Shown: positions 16,736 through 25,977, counted from the first letter of the stretch. The stretch: 64,000 nucleotides of DNA from Faeciplasma gallinarum (GCA_018711085.1 DVIR01000030.1:1-64000), one strand, 5' to 3'. Notes: generated from the sequence alone by a model not told the origin. Numbers and translations: made by a program.

Positions 16736-16970
16736 TTAAAGGGTGTCGGCGCAACAACAAGTGAGGCGGCAATAAATCGGCCGTTACAATGCGCTAATAT
16801 ATAGTACTTGCTTTCAGTCAGCAGCCGGCGCGATGAGCACGCAGATAATCGGCAGCCTGTACAGATACAGAGCCTGAGCGTGTTCAGAGCAAAGTGTTGT
16901 GTGACGAATATAATGGATACCGAGGGTTAGGGGGCCACCCTGCGACAAAGCGCCCCATCCACCATCATCT
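16736..16970 (+). ncRNA. ssrS: Structured RNA, probably 6S RNA
   Basis: A 655-base region between htrA and the next gene has no convincing coding frame but shows a long-range closing stem: GGGTG (16741-16745) with CATCC (16956-16960) and GGCGC (16748-16752) with GCGCC (16950-16954). Just inside the 3' arm, AGGGTTA...CCACCCTGCGA resembles the conserved 3' strand of the 6S RNA central bubble (compare AGGGTTACAGCCTGCG in Escherichia coli). The length of about 220 bases and rod-like closure fit 6S RNA, which sequesters the sigma-A RNA polymerase. The match is from memory and no promoter was found, so the identity is tentative. Confidence 0.45.
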
Positions 16971-17003
16971 TATACCTTTTTCATATTTTCCCCTTTCTTT
17001 TTA

Positions 17004-17036
17004 GCTTAAGAGCCGTGAATTACCCGGCTCTTAAGC
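17004..17036. terminator. Perfect 11-bp inverted repeat
   Basis: GCTTAAGAGCC pairs with GGCTCTTAAGC across an 11-base loop; a CCCCCTTTT stretch follows. It may end the transcript of the structured RNA. Confidence 0.45.
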
Positions 17037-17092
17037 ACCCCCTTTTAACATTAGCCTTATTCAAGATTTTCTTGTTTTCTAATTTCCCCTCC

Positions 17093-17137
17093 GACAGGCG
17101 GCAGCTGAGTAAAATCGGCTGCCGCCTGTCCCTTTTT
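17093..17137 (+). terminator. Strong intrinsic terminator
   Basis: GACAGGCGGCAGC pairs perfectly with GCTGCCGCCTGTC (13 bp) and is followed by CCTTTTT. It insulates the downstream promoter at 17214. Confidence 0.8.
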
Positions 17138-17213
17138 GCGCAAATTCTGCGCGCCGCGCATTTGCCGTGTATGAGCGCGGAGCATGCATCTTTCAGATTT
17201 TTGCGCGCACGAC

Positions 17214-17242
17214 TTGCCAAAGCAGATAAGGTGTGATATATT
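17214..17242 (+). promoter_or_regulatory. Promoter of the small membrane protein-proS unit
   Basis: TTGCCA (17214-17219), 17 bases, TATATT (17237-17242). Confidence 0.6.
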
Positions 17243-17278
17243 GTAATTTGAATTCGTATGAAAAGGAGGCGCATCGGT

Positions 17279-17629
17279 GTGACGTCAATTGCGGTGCTTG
17301 CGTACAGTCCGGCGCAGATAGCGTGGTTTTTGTTTGAAATGGTGCTCATATTTGCGGGGCTGTTTGTGATAGCTGTGCTTACGCCGAAGCTTGCGGCGTT
17401 CATTGATAAAAAGCGCGCGCAGGCAAAGTCGCCGTTTGAAAAGCTTGAGCAAAATAAGAGCGGCGATGACACAACGGATATAAATCCGGCGGATAAAAAT
17501 CCGGCGGCAATAGAGGACAAGAGCGCCGCTGACGCGGAAAACGGCGCAGGCGGCAATGCCGAATGCGGCGCTTCATCCGAGGATTCGCGCACGTCGGACA
17601 CGTCAGGCGCTTCCGACGAAGTAAAATAA
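17279..17629 (+). CDS. Small membrane protein with acidic tail, unknown function
   Basis: A 116-residue protein with one hydrophobic helix near the N-terminus (IAWFLFEMVLIFAGLFVIAVL) followed by a basic patch (DKKRAQAK) and a long Asp/Ala/Glu/Ser-rich, probably disordered tail. I use GTG 17279 as start because AAAAGGAGG lies nine bases upstream; the in-frame ATG at 17258 precedes that site and has none of its own. It lies 17 bases before proS and shares its promoter. I do not recognise the family. Confidence 0.6.
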   Translation: MTSIAVLAYSPAQIAWFLFEMVLIFAGLFVIAVLTPKLAAFIDKKRAQAKSPFEKLEQNKSGDDTTDINPADKNPAAIEDKSAADAENGAGGNAECGASSEDSRTSDTSGASDEVK

Positions 17630-17646
17630 CAGGTAGGAGTAAAATT

Positions 17647-19095
17647 ATGGCTAACAACAAAAACGAAAAGCTCGTATCAAACATAACGCCGATGAGCGAG
17701 GACTTTGCTCAATGGTACACAGACATAGTCAAAAAAGCGGAGCTTATAGAATACACAAGCGTAAAGGGATGCATGGTCATCCGCCCTTACGGCTACGCAA
17801 TATGGGAGAACATGCAGAAAATCCTCGACAGCCGTTTTAAGGAGCTGGGTCACGAGAACGTATGCATGCCCATGTTCATACCGGAAAGCCTTTTGAACAA
17901 GGAAAAGGAGCACGTCGAGGGATTTGCGCCGGAGGTTGCATGGGTCACCCACGGCGGAAGCGAAAAGCTTGAAGAGCGTCTTTGCGTAAGACCCACGTCC
18001 GAGACGCTGTTTTGTGAGCACTATGCTAACATCGTCCACTCCTACAGAGACCTTCCCAAGCTTTATAACCAGTGGGTGTCGGTCGTGAGGTGGGAAAAGA
18101 CCACAAGGCCGTTTTTGCGCTCAAGGGAGTTTTTGTGGCAGGAGGGACACACCATCCACGAGACCGCCGAGGAGGCAATCGAAGAGACGGAGAGAATGTT
18201 AAACGTCTATGCGGACTTTTGCGTGGACTCTTTGGCGATGCCGGTCATAAAGGGCAGAAAGACGGACAGCGACAAGTTTGCGGGCGCGGTTTCGACATAC
18301 GCGATAGAGGCCATGATGCATGACGGAAAGGCTTTGCAGGCGGGAACCTCTCACTATTTCGGCGACGGCTTTGCAAAAGCGTTCGGCATAACCTTCACCG
18401 ACCGCAACAACACCGTGAGCGTTCCTCACCAGACTTCATGGGGCGTGTCCACAAGGCTCATAGGCGCGATAATAATGGCTCACGGCGACGACAACGGACT
18501 TGTTCTGCCACCTGCGGTTGCACCGGTGCAGGTTGTCGTTGTTCCGATAGCACAGCACAAGGAAGGCGTGCTTGAAAAGGCGGCGGAGCTGTATAACACG
18601 CTCAAGGCTGCGGGAATAAGAGTAAAACTTGACGACTCGGACAACTCGCCCGGATGGAAGTTTGCAGAGTATGAGATGCGCGGAGTGCCGCTGAGAATCG
18701 AAATAGGACCTAAGGACATAGAGCAGAACCAGTGCGTGGCGGTTGAGCGTCACAACAGAAATAAGACCTTTGTGCCCCTTGACAAGCTCACCGATGTAGT
18801 AAAGGAGCGCTTGCAGGCGGTGCATGACGGAATGTATCGGAAGGCGCTTGACAACTTAAACTCCAGAACCTACAGCTGCACATCTATTGATGAGATAAAG
18901 TCAATGCTTGAAAATAACGGCGACGGCTTTGTAAAGGCGATGTGGTGCGGCGATGAGGCGTGCGAGGATAAGATAAAGGAGCTTACCGGCGTAGGCTCCA
19001 GATGCATACCCTTTGAGCAGGAGCACCTTGACGACAAGTGCATCTGCTGCGGAAAGCCTGCAAAGTGCATGGTCATCTTCGGCAAGGCGTATTGA
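17647..19095 (+). CDS. proS: Prolyl-tRNA synthetase, archaeal/eukaryal-type (ProS)
   Basis: Charges tRNA-Pro with proline in the cytoplasm. The 482-residue protein is the short class II form without the bacterial editing insertion; class II motifs are recognisable in VRPTSET, REFLWQEGHT and the GTSHYFGDGFAK region, and the C-terminal extension carries a CGDEACEDK...CICCGK zinc-like cysteine set. ATG 17647 has GGTAGGAGT upstream; the longer in-frame ATG at 17563 lies inside the preceding gene. This form is common in Clostridia, often lacking the bacterial-type enzyme. Confidence 0.96.
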   Translation: MANNKNEKLVSNITPMSEDFAQWYTDIVKKAELIEYTSVKGCMVIRPYGYAIWENMQKILDSRFKELGHENVCMPMFIPESLLNKEKEHVEGFAPEVAWVTHGGSEKLEERLCVRPTSETLFCEHYANIVHSYRDLPKLYNQWVSVVRWEKTTRPFLRSREFLWQEGHTIHETAEEAIEETERMLNVYADFCVDSLAMPVIKGRKTDSDKFAGAVSTYAIEAMMHDGKALQAGTSHYFGDGFAKAFGITFTDRNNTVSVPHQTSWGVSTRLIGAIIMAHGDDNGLVLPPAVAPVQVVVVPIAQHKEGVLEKAAELYNTLKAAGIRVKLDDSDNSPGWKFAEYEMRGVPLRIEIGPKDIEQNQCVAVERHNRNKTFVPLDKLTDVVKERLQAVHDGMYRKALDNLNSRTYSCTSIDEIKSMLENNGDGFVKAMWCGDEACEDKIKELTGVGSRCIPFEQEHLDDKCICCGKPAKCMVIFGKAY

Positions 19096-19113
19096 TATAA
19101 AAACAGCATAAAT

Positions 19114-19146
19114 AACCCCCGCTTACATGCGTAAGCGGGGGTTTTT
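19114..19146. terminator. Bidirectional intrinsic terminator
   Basis: AACCCCCGCTTA pairs perfectly with TAAGCGGGGGTT across a 6-base loop, with T-rich flanks. It lies between convergent proS and the DHHW gene. Confidence 0.85.
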
Positions 19147-19168
19147 CATAGTTGAAAGGTATGCGTGG

Positions 19169-20272
19169 CTACTTCAAAGTTGAGCTGTTGTTCAGGACGG
19201 GCAGACTGTACATAAAGAGCACATCCTGATTGTCGAAATCGACGAACATGCCGAGATTTGAGCTCATGATGTAGCGTATGTCTATGACGGTGATCTTTGA
19301 GTAGCTCTCTATCAGCAGGGGCGTAAGGCTGCTTCCGAAGGAATCACGGAATATTATAAGCTCCTTGTCGGAAAGCGCATCGGGATTTTCTATCGTTATG
19401 AGCGACTTTGAACCGCCTAAGAACATCTCGTAGGGGTCTCTGCCGCCGGCAAGCTCCATGCTGTATACCGGCATGTCGGAGTTCGTCTCGTAGTCAAACG
19501 CATGCGCACCCTCTATCGCCGCATTCGTCAAATAGCTCAGCTCATCCGGCTTGAGCGGCAGAGCCGACTGCCCGTAGTACACGCCGTAAAACGGTATGTC
19601 AAGAACGACCTTATCAAAATCGCCCTCAAACGGCACGCCCATCGCCTGAGCAAGCCTTTGCGCAACGTCAACTATCTTGTCCTGGCGCCAGTGAATGTCG
19701 GTTGTGTAGTAGTCGCCAAGCTCCAAAAGATCGTATATGTCTATATACTCCGCAAACTCGGTGTTTTCAAGCATGAGCGCCTCAAGCTCGTCAAAGTCTA
19801 TCGACGGGTAGCCGTTTTCCTGCGCCATAAAGCAGTTCTTGTCCGGTATTATGCAAAGGTATGGGGTTATGCCCGCATCCTTTAAATAGGTCTCGTAAAT
19901 GTAGCCAAGCCTTTGCGCCGCATACTCCACCGACTCCTCGTTCAACGGGTACTCCAGCTTTGATGCGTGGCCGTCGGCTAAGTACACGCCGTTGTTGTCC
20001 TTTTGCGCAAGCACGTAAAACTGCGTAATCGACTTTAAGGTCCTGAAATCGTCCCTCAGCGGGAACTGATCGACAGAATAGTCCTCAAACTTTTCCATAA
20101 ACTCGCCGGAGAGCACAGTCTGTGCGCTCAGCTCGGGAAACTGCTCTAAGGGCCTGCGCTCGCTCGAGGACAGCGCATCGTCCGGCTTTAAAAGCCCCCA
20201 GGCGAAAAACAACAGCAAAAAGCCGCAAAACAGCACCGTAGTGACAATGTTTCTTATCTTTTCGGATTTCAT
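19169..20272 (-). CDS. DHHW-family protein (AlgX/DltD-like surface-polymer acylation partner)
   Basis: A 367-residue protein with an N-terminal signal anchor (VTTVLFCGFLLLFFAWGLL). The region RRPLEQFPE, the VDQFPLRDDFR motif and TDIHWRQD mark the DHHW family, whose SGNH-like fold is related to AlgX and AlgJ. Such proteins work beside an MBOAT protein to place acyl groups on extracellular polysaccharide; here the MBOAT gene lies 17 bases upstream in the same operon, supporting that role. The FRDSFGSS segment near residue 310 is a candidate nucleophile region. ATG follows GGAGGG. Confidence 0.85.
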   Translation of the reverse strand: MKSEKIRNIVTTVLFCGFLLLFFAWGLLKPDDALSSSERRPLEQFPELSAQTVLSGEFMEKFEDYSVDQFPLRDDFRTLKSITQFYVLAQKDNNGVYLADGHASKLEYPLNEESVEYAAQRLGYIYETYLKDAGITPYLCIIPDKNCFMAQENGYPSIDFDELEALMLENTEFAEYIDIYDLLELGDYYTTDIHWRQDKIVDVAQRLAQAMGVPFEGDFDKVVLDIPFYGVYYGQSALPLKPDELSYLTNAAIEGAHAFDYETNSDMPVYSMELAGGRDPYEMFLGGSKSLITIENPDALSDKELIIFRDSFGSSLTPLLIESYSKITVIDIRYIMSSNLGMFVDFDNQDVLFMYSLPVLNNSSTLK

Positions 20273-20289
20273 TTCACACCCTCCTACGG

Positions 20290-21693
20290 TCAGAATCTAA
20301 AGTACAGGAACGGGTTGAACGCGCCGTCTACCATGTACGCCGTGCACACGGCCAGCAACGCCACCAAAACCACCGGCTCCGCAATGTTAAGAGCAAGCTG
20401 CGCGCCGGAGGCTGTGCGTACTTTGGCTATCAAGTTCTTTGCCAGCGGCGTAGCGCCTATTATTCCTATGATGAACACCACAGCGTAGCTCCTCAGAGCA
20501 TACAGCGCCTCTTCGCTGACAAGCGGGTATCCGCCCGCTCCGAACATCGAGCCTATATATGAAAACGCATCGGAAAGCGAGGCGGCATCAAATATTACAA
20601 AGCCCAATATCACAAAGAGCATGGTGTACACGTGGGATATGACTTTCGTCTTTTTCAAAAACTTTAAGCCTATGAGCTTTTCAAACATCAGAAGCACCGC
20701 GTACAAAAGTCCCCACACGGCAAAGTTCCACGCCGCGCCGTGCCACAGTCCCGTCAAAAACCACACGACGAATATGTTAAATATCCATCTTGCCTTCTTG
20801 ACGCGGTTTCCGCCGAGCGGAATGTACACGTAGTCTCTAAACCATGTGCTCAGCGATATGTGCCACCTGCGCCAGAAGTCTGTTATCGAGGCGGCTATAT
20901 ACGGGTAGTTGAAGTTCTCGACAAAGTCAAAGCCCATTATCCTTCCCAATCCTATCGCCATGTCGCTGTAGCCTGAGAAGTCAAAGTATATGTGCAGCGT
21001 GTACGCCACGGCGTAAAGCCAAAAGTACAAAACCGATTTGTCGTCTGATGCCTTGAAGTCGCTGACAAGCTCGCCTAAGATGTTTGCCACAAGCATTTTC
21101 TTTGACAGGCCTATCATAAACCGCCTTATGCCGAGCGAAAAACGCTCTATGCTGTGGGTTCGCGTCTGAAGCTGTGCGGCAATGTCCGAATACCTCACTA
21201 TCGGTCCCGCTATCAGCTGTGAGAACATTGAGATGTATGCGGCGAGATAAATGGGGTTTTTCTGCGCCGCAACATCGCCGCGGTATACGTCTATGTCGTA
21301 GCTGACAATCTGGAACGTGAAAAAGCTTATGCCTATCGGCAGGGCTATGCCCACAAGCGGCAGTGCAAGTCCGCTTATTTGGTTGAAACTCGAAATGAAG
21401 AAATCGACATACTTAAAGTACGCCAAAAGTCCGAGCCCCACCACGCATGACAGAATCATAAACAGCCTTGAAAGGTTTTTTCGGTCGCGAAACTTTTCTA
21501 TCAGCAGTCCGAAAACGTAGCCCTGAGCTATCGAGGCTATCATTATAATTAAGAATTTTGGCTCTCCCCAGCCGTAAAAGAAGAAGCTTGAAAGCATTAT
21601 CCATGCGTTTTTAAGCTGCTTGGGTACGATGAAGTACACTATCAGAACGACGGGGAGAAAGTAATAAAGGAATGGGATGGATGAAAAAAGCAT
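20290..21693 (-). CDS. MBOAT-family O-acyltransferase (AlgI/DltB-like)
   Basis: A 467-residue polytopic membrane enzyme that passes acyl groups from a cytoplasmic donor across the membrane to a surface polymer. The family blocks are intact: FFFYGWGEPKFL near the N-terminus, FQIVSYDIDVYRG, FDFSGYSDMAIGLG, RRWHISLSTWFRDYVYIPLGGN (written here as adjoining motifs RRWHISLS and WFRDYVYIPLGGN) and the catalytic-histidine motif TGLWHGAAWNF. It precedes the DHHW gene. The polymer is not identifiable from the locus. A degenerate paralogue lies at 13427-14731. Confidence 0.93.
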   Translation of the reverse strand: MLFSSIPFLYYFLPVVLIVYFIVPKQLKNAWIMLSSFFFYGWGEPKFLIIMIASIAQGYVFGLLIEKFRDRKNLSRLFMILSCVVGLGLLAYFKYVDFFISSFNQISGLALPLVGIALPIGISFFTFQIVSYDIDVYRGDVAAQKNPIYLAAYISMFSQLIAGPIVRYSDIAAQLQTRTHSIERFSLGIRRFMIGLSKKMLVANILGELVSDFKASDDKSVLYFWLYAVAYTLHIYFDFSGYSDMAIGLGRIMGFDFVENFNYPYIAASITDFWRRWHISLSTWFRDYVYIPLGGNRVKKARWIFNIFVVWFLTGLWHGAAWNFAVWGLLYAVLLMFEKLIGLKFLKKTKVISHVYTMLFVILGFVIFDAASLSDAFSYIGSMFGAGGYPLVSEEALYALRSYAVVFIIGIIGATPLAKNLIAKVRTASGAQLALNIAEPVVLVALLAVCTAYMVDGAFNPFLYFRF

Positions 21694-21719
21694 TTCTTAC
21701 CTGCTTTCCGTCTCAGTAA

Positions 21720-22424
21720 TTACAGGAGGCTTTCCTCGTACAAAAGCTCGGCGTCGGCATAGCTGCTCTCAAGCTTCGACTGGAATATGTCTATTATCTC
21801 CTCGTTGCCGAATGCGGAAACGATGTAGTCGCCAACCTCGGATATGACGAGCTTCTGGGGGAATCCGCAAAGCCACTGGTTGTTTACAACCTTGTCCTTT
21901 ATGCCCTCGGCAATGGATGCTATGTTCTCGGCGTCAGTCACTCCGAACACGCCGCAGGTAAAGGTGTTGGCGTTGAGCATGTGGATTAAGGATGCGACGT
22001 CGTCAACAAGCTCCAAGCTCTCGGCGGGGAACACAAGATTGTTCTCTATAAAGCTCTCGTTGCCCTCGATTGCAACGCTGTCAGGCTCGTTCATGGTTCC
22101 AGTGCCGCCCATTACGGAAAACATCTCGTCCTCGGCATATGTTGCCCAGACGGTGTCGAGTATCTCAAGTGCGCTCTGCGCTCCGGTCTCTTGCGCCGGC
22201 TCCTCTGTGTCATCTGTGCCCTCAGTGCCCTCTGTGCCCTCAGTGCCCTCTGTGCCCTCGGTGGTCTCGGTGGTCTCGGGCGCATCGGTGCTATCTGTAT
22301 CCTCTGTAGTCTCGGGTGCGTTTGTCACAACGTCGTCGGTGGCGTCGTTGTCATCGGTTGTGCCGCATGCAGCCATGGAAAGCATCATTGCAGCAGCCAA
22401 TGCGATAGCGAGTATTTTCTTCAT
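21720..22424 (-). CDS. Putative lipoprotein with acidic Thr/Glu/Gly linker
   Basis: A 234-residue protein with a signal peptide and lipobox (SMAAC, Cys20), then a low-complexity linker containing repeated EGT units (about residues 52-70), then a folded domain of about 150 residues (from SALEILDTVWATY). The C-terminal domain vaguely resembles DUF4358, in which a ladder of hydrophobic strands follows an FGVTDAENIASI-like helix; I cannot confirm this. It sits 26 bases upstream of the MBOAT gene and may share its transcript. AAAGGAG precedes the ATG. Confidence 0.7.
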   Translation of the reverse strand: MKKILAIALAAAMMLSMAACGTTDDNDATDDVVTNAPETTEDTDSTDAPETTETTEGTEGTEGTEGTEGTDDTEEPAQETGAQSALEILDTVWATYAEDEMFSVMGGTGTMNEPDSVAIEGNESFIENNLVFPAESLELVDDVASLIHMLNANTFTCGVFGVTDAENIASIAEGIKDKVVNNQWLCGFPQKLVISEVGDYIVSAFGNEEIIDIFQSKLESSYADAELLYEESLL

Positions 22425-22497
22425 GTTAATCGTGTCTCCTTTAAATTGTTTGTGTGAATTTTTTTGCTATGTTGCGTATTACAAGCGCCGCATGCAG

Positions 22498-22530
22498 GCA
22501 ATGCCTGTGGGCAATGCCCCTGGCAATGCC
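22498..22530. repeat. GGCAATGCC repeated three times
   Basis: Copies of the palindromic 9-mer GGCAATGCC start at 22498, 22510 and 22522, a 12-base period, in the leader region of the lipoprotein gene. Confidence 0.6.
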
Positions 22531-22697
22531 CATTCGTCCCGCTTGCACTTCATATACAAAGCATGCCCGCGTATTATTGCACTTAACGCGGGCAAGTCCG
22601 AATTTTCATCTGTTCTTAACATATTCTTGACGAAACTTTATTGAATATCATCACATTTGACGAGAAAATTTTTCCGATTTAACCTGCTAAACCTTTA

Positions 22698-24032
22698 CTA
22701 TGACTGCATCAGAGCTTGATTTTGCGCGGTTTTGCCGGTGTCAGGTTCGCCCTTAGTTTCCTCCGGATTTCCCTCCTGTGACCCATGCTCCGCCTCTTTT
22801 TTTGCCTTGTCCCAGAAGTACAGCTCCTCGGTGGCAAAGTGGAGCTTTGTCAGGCAGTTTTTAGCCGTGAGCGGAAAGACAAAGTACGTGTCCTCAAGGG
22901 TGCAAAGGTCTATTGCGTCGCCGCGGTGCTTGTAGTCGTACTCTATGTGCACGGAGCGCATGGACGCCACGGTTCTGTTGAACTCAAAGCTCTGTCCGGC
23001 GGGGAGCCTGCCCTTCATGGTGAAGCCGTTCTCGTCGTGGATGAGCTTTACGTGTCCGACGGTTTTAAAGCCTATTCTGCCGTTTACAAGCCTCTCAAGC
23101 CTTGCCTCGTCCTCGAAGTGGTATCTGCCCTCCTCGATTTCGCGGCGGACGTTTTCGCGCTCCCATCTGTACCAGTCTGGCACGTGTGTGAACACATCCC
23201 TGCCGTTCTCGCGCTTCAGCTCGCCAAGCTCGTTCATCATCCAGCTTGCGCCGCAGTGGTTGCACCATATATGCGTGCCCTGGCTGTCGGTGGAGAACTC
23301 GGTGCCGCAAACAGGGCACTGATAAAGTATCTTATGTATATTCTGCGCGCGGACAGGGGAAGTTATGCGGATGTTGTTTTCCTTCTGCCATGCGTAGTCG
23401 TCATACACAAACGCATCCTCTATTCTCTTTTGAATCTCTGCGGCGGAAAGCTTTGCAACCTCCTCACGGGTCACTATCTGAATGAAGTCTGACTCTATCG
23501 GGACCTTGATGTAAGGGCGCTTTCTCCACTGCGGGCTTCGCAGGAAGTTGCCCCTTGAAATGTTGAGCACGACGGGACACCTTGCCTTCTTGGCAAGTTT
23601 GCCCAAAGCGCCGTCTATCTGCTCGTTTATTCCCGCAAGGGAGAACCTCGCCTCGGGGTAAATGGTGCAGCACACCTTGTCACGGGTCAAAACCTTTAAA
23701 ATATGCCTTACCACCGTCATGTCCTGGGTGAACTTGCGCTTGTATATTCCGCCTATGCCTCTAAGCAGCCATTCCCTGCCGATAAATTCCTCTATCGAAA
23801 TGACCCAGCTGCATCTGTGGGGGAATATCGCCCTTACGACGAGCGGAAAGTCTATAAACGACGCGTGGTTGCAAAGTATCAAATAGGGCGGCTTTAAGCC
23901 CTCAAAGTTTATCTTGTTTATCTTGGCCTTTGCCATCATGGTCATCGGCCATGCTCCGCCCCACTCCACCGGCATCAGATACGGCCTTGGCTTTTTGGGT
24001 TCGCGCTTAGTGTCAAATTTCTTAGAAGCCAT
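22698..24032 (-). CDS. 1-acyl-glycerol-3-phosphate acyltransferase-like protein with zinc ribbon
   Basis: The N-terminal 220 residues are a PlsC-type acyltransferase domain: NHASFID supplies the HX4D motif (His56, Asp61), and IYPEARFS corresponds to the PEGTRS substrate-binding block. Such enzymes acylate lysophosphatidic acid during phospholipid synthesis. Unusually, a zinc-ribbon-like segment follows (CPVCGTEF...WCNHCGASW, about residues 237-262) and then about 170 residues of unassigned beta-rich sequence with a His/Glu-rich region. This fused architecture is longer (444 residues) than ordinary PlsC. AAAGGAGG precedes the ATG. Confidence 0.85.
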   Translation of the reverse strand: MASKKFDTKREPKKPRPYLMPVEWGGAWPMTMMAKAKINKINFEGLKPPYLILCNHASFIDFPLVVRAIFPHRCSWVISIEEFIGREWLLRGIGGIYKRKFTQDMTVVRHILKVLTRDKVCCTIYPEARFSLAGINEQIDGALGKLAKKARCPVVLNISRGNFLRSPQWRKRPYIKVPIESDFIQIVTREEVAKLSAAEIQKRIEDAFVYDDYAWQKENNIRITSPVRAQNIHKILYQCPVCGTEFSTDSQGTHIWCNHCGASWMMNELGELKRENGRDVFTHVPDWYRWERENVRREIEEGRYHFEDEARLERLVNGRIGFKTVGHVKLIHDENGFTMKGRLPAGQSFEFNRTVASMRSVHIEYDYKHRGDAIDLCTLEDTYFVFPLTAKNCLTKLHFATEELYFWDKAKKEAEHGSQEGNPEETKGEPDTGKTAQNQALMQS

Positions 24033-24181
24033 GATGCTCCTCCTTTCGGGTTTTTGTTTGTCTGCATGTCTGCCTGTAAGACAGTTTACAATTCAAATAT
24101 AACACACCTCAAAGAAAAATGAAATACAGTTAACTAAATCTTAATATGCAGTTCTCACTTTCGTTATAAACCGCGGCGTTT

Positions 24182-25825
24182 TTATGCGTTTTCGGCGGCG
24201 TTTGCGGGTTTTGCGGGTGCGCATGCGTCCTCCGAGCTTGTCGGGGATATCTGCTGATCTCCCACAATTGCGCACAGCTCTTCAAGCGCGGCGTCTTGGT
24301 CGTAGCAGGTGTAGCGCACATGCAGCTCGTCGCCCTCGCGGATTTTCTTCTCTCCGAACTCGTCCATCACGGCATCCGCCGACGCCTTTCTCTTTACCGA
24401 CAAAACAAAGAGGTTGCTCGGCCAGAGTATGTCGCGTATCTGCTTGCCGACGGCAAAGGTTTTTTCCCGCACCGTGACAAAGCCGTCCACCAGCACGGGA
24501 GTTTTGCCGGCGTTTGCCTCGGTTGTTCTTGTCTTTATGACGCTTTCGTTTATCGACTTGGTGTCAAATATCTCGGTCACAAGATACGATATCGCGGAAA
24601 CGACTATGACCGCAAGTATGTTATCCGAGCAGCTGAGAGCCTCCACGCCGAAAACAACAGCCGTCAGCGGGCACTTCATCATTCCGGATATGCATGCGCA
24701 TATGCCGAGCGCAACCACCACGCCGTGATACTCCTCGCCTATCCAGCCGAACTGCATCATCACCGTGCCGACAATCGAAGTCATCAGCGCGCCCAAAGCT
24801 ATCAGCGGCAAAAACATTCCGCCGGTGATTCCCGCAGTGTTTGCGCAAAGCGTGACGGTCATCCTAAAGAGCAGTATGGCAATAAGAAAATACCACGCCA
24901 AGTGTCCCTCTATCAGCTCCTCAACGAGCGAGTGTCCCGTAGAAACAAAGCTGAAAGATATCAGTCCGAACACAAGCGTCACCAAAGATATGACGCCGAC
25001 CTTTACAAACATGCTGACCTTTGAGAGCTTCTTTTTGAATATGCCGTTTATGAGCTTGTAGTATTTTAAGAACAGCACGGCAAACAGTCCCATCGCCGCG
25101 CCCATAACAACGGGTATCCAAAGCTCGGCGGCGCTCAGGCTTCTGACTGCTCCCTCAAGCCCGGGGAAAAGCTCCGGAGTCAGCCCGAGCATAGGGGCAA
25201 ATATCTTCATCACAGCGGACGAAAACATCACGGATGTAAACGCCACCATGATAATCATCGGGGATATTCTGCCGTGGGCTTCCTCTATGGCAAACATTAT
25301 TCCCGCTATCGGGGCGTTTGTCGCGGCGTTAAAGCCCGCGCATGCGCCGCCGGTCATGACGTATCTGTCCCACGCGGCGTTCTTTTTGGCAAACGCCCTG
25401 ACGGTTCCTCTGCCTATAGCCGTTCCCGCCTGAACGCTCGGGCCTTCGTTTCCCAAGGGTATTCCCACAAGGAAGGTCATCATCGAAACCACGGTTACGC
25501 CTATGAGGTTTTTGAGCCAGTCAAAGCGTATCAGTCCGCGCAGGATTGCAATCGAGGTGGGTATTCCGCCGCCGCGTATTTCCGGCACGCGCTTATATAT
25601 CCCGCTCGAAACATAAGCTATGACCGCTATCACAAGCACTGCCGCCGGTACGAATCTTAAATCCTGCCTCATAATCTCGTACGCCTGCTTCGAGACGGAT
25701 ATCACCTTTGACGCCGCTATGCGGTACAGGATTATGAAAAACCCCGTGAGCGTTCCGGCTATTCCCCCGAAGATGAGCGTAGGCAGGACGAGGTTTTTTA
25801 TGTAGTTTAAATATTTGCCTTTCAT
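24182..25825 (-). CDS. ClC-family chloride channel or H+/Cl- antiporter with RCK-C/TrkA-C domain
   Basis: A 547-residue membrane protein of the ClC family. Signature motifs are visible: RGGGIPTS (the GSGIP equivalent), GNEGPS carrying the gating glutamate, an inner acidic IEEAHGR resembling the proton glutamate of bacterial antiporters, and ITGGMFLPL (the GxFxP block). Those two glutamates favour an antiporter. About 90 cytoplasmic residues after the last helix (from VREKTFAVG) look like a TrkA-C/RCK-C regulatory domain. The start codon has only a weak ribosome binding site. Confidence 0.9.
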   Translation of the reverse strand: MKGKYLNYIKNLVLPTLIFGGIAGTLTGFFIILYRIAASKVISVSKQAYEIMRQDLRFVPAAVLVIAVIAYVSSGIYKRVPEIRGGGIPTSIAILRGLIRFDWLKNLIGVTVVSMMTFLVGIPLGNEGPSVQAGTAIGRGTVRAFAKKNAAWDRYVMTGGACAGFNAATNAPIAGIMFAIEEAHGRISPMIIMVAFTSVMFSSAVMKIFAPMLGLTPELFPGLEGAVRSLSAAELWIPVVMGAAMGLFAVLFLKYYKLINGIFKKKLSKVSMFVKVGVISLVTLVFGLISFSFVSTGHSLVEELIEGHLAWYFLIAILLFRMTVTLCANTAGITGGMFLPLIALGALMTSIVGTVMMQFGWIGEEYHGVVVALGICACISGMMKCPLTAVVFGVEALSCSDNILAVIVVSAISYLVTEIFDTKSINESVIKTRTTEANAGKTPVLVDGFVTVREKTFAVGKQIRDILWPSNLFVLSVKRKASADAVMDEFGEKKIREGDELHVRYTCYDQDAALEELCAIVGDQQISPTSSEDACAPAKPANAAENA

Positions 25826-25977
25826 ATTTTGCGCCGTCCTCAGTCCTTAATCGTTTATTTTAACGTTAAAAGCATAAAAATAAGTGGCATAAGACCACTT
25901 TAAAGTCATTATACCACTTGCTTTTTTGATTGTAAACATTAAATTATTGCCGATAATTGCCGACGCTTTCGCGCGTT

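Noticed and set aside
16736..16970. tmRNA, RNase P RNA or SRP RNA
   Set aside because: I see no tRNA-like end with CCA and tag frame, no RNase P core (GAGGAAAGTC-type) and no SRP GGAA tetraloop motif; 6S is the better fit.
16919..16977. Short minus-strand peptide frame starting MMVDGALC
   Set aside because: It lies inside the closing stem of the structured RNA and has no ribosome binding site; the conserved bases are better explained by RNA structure.
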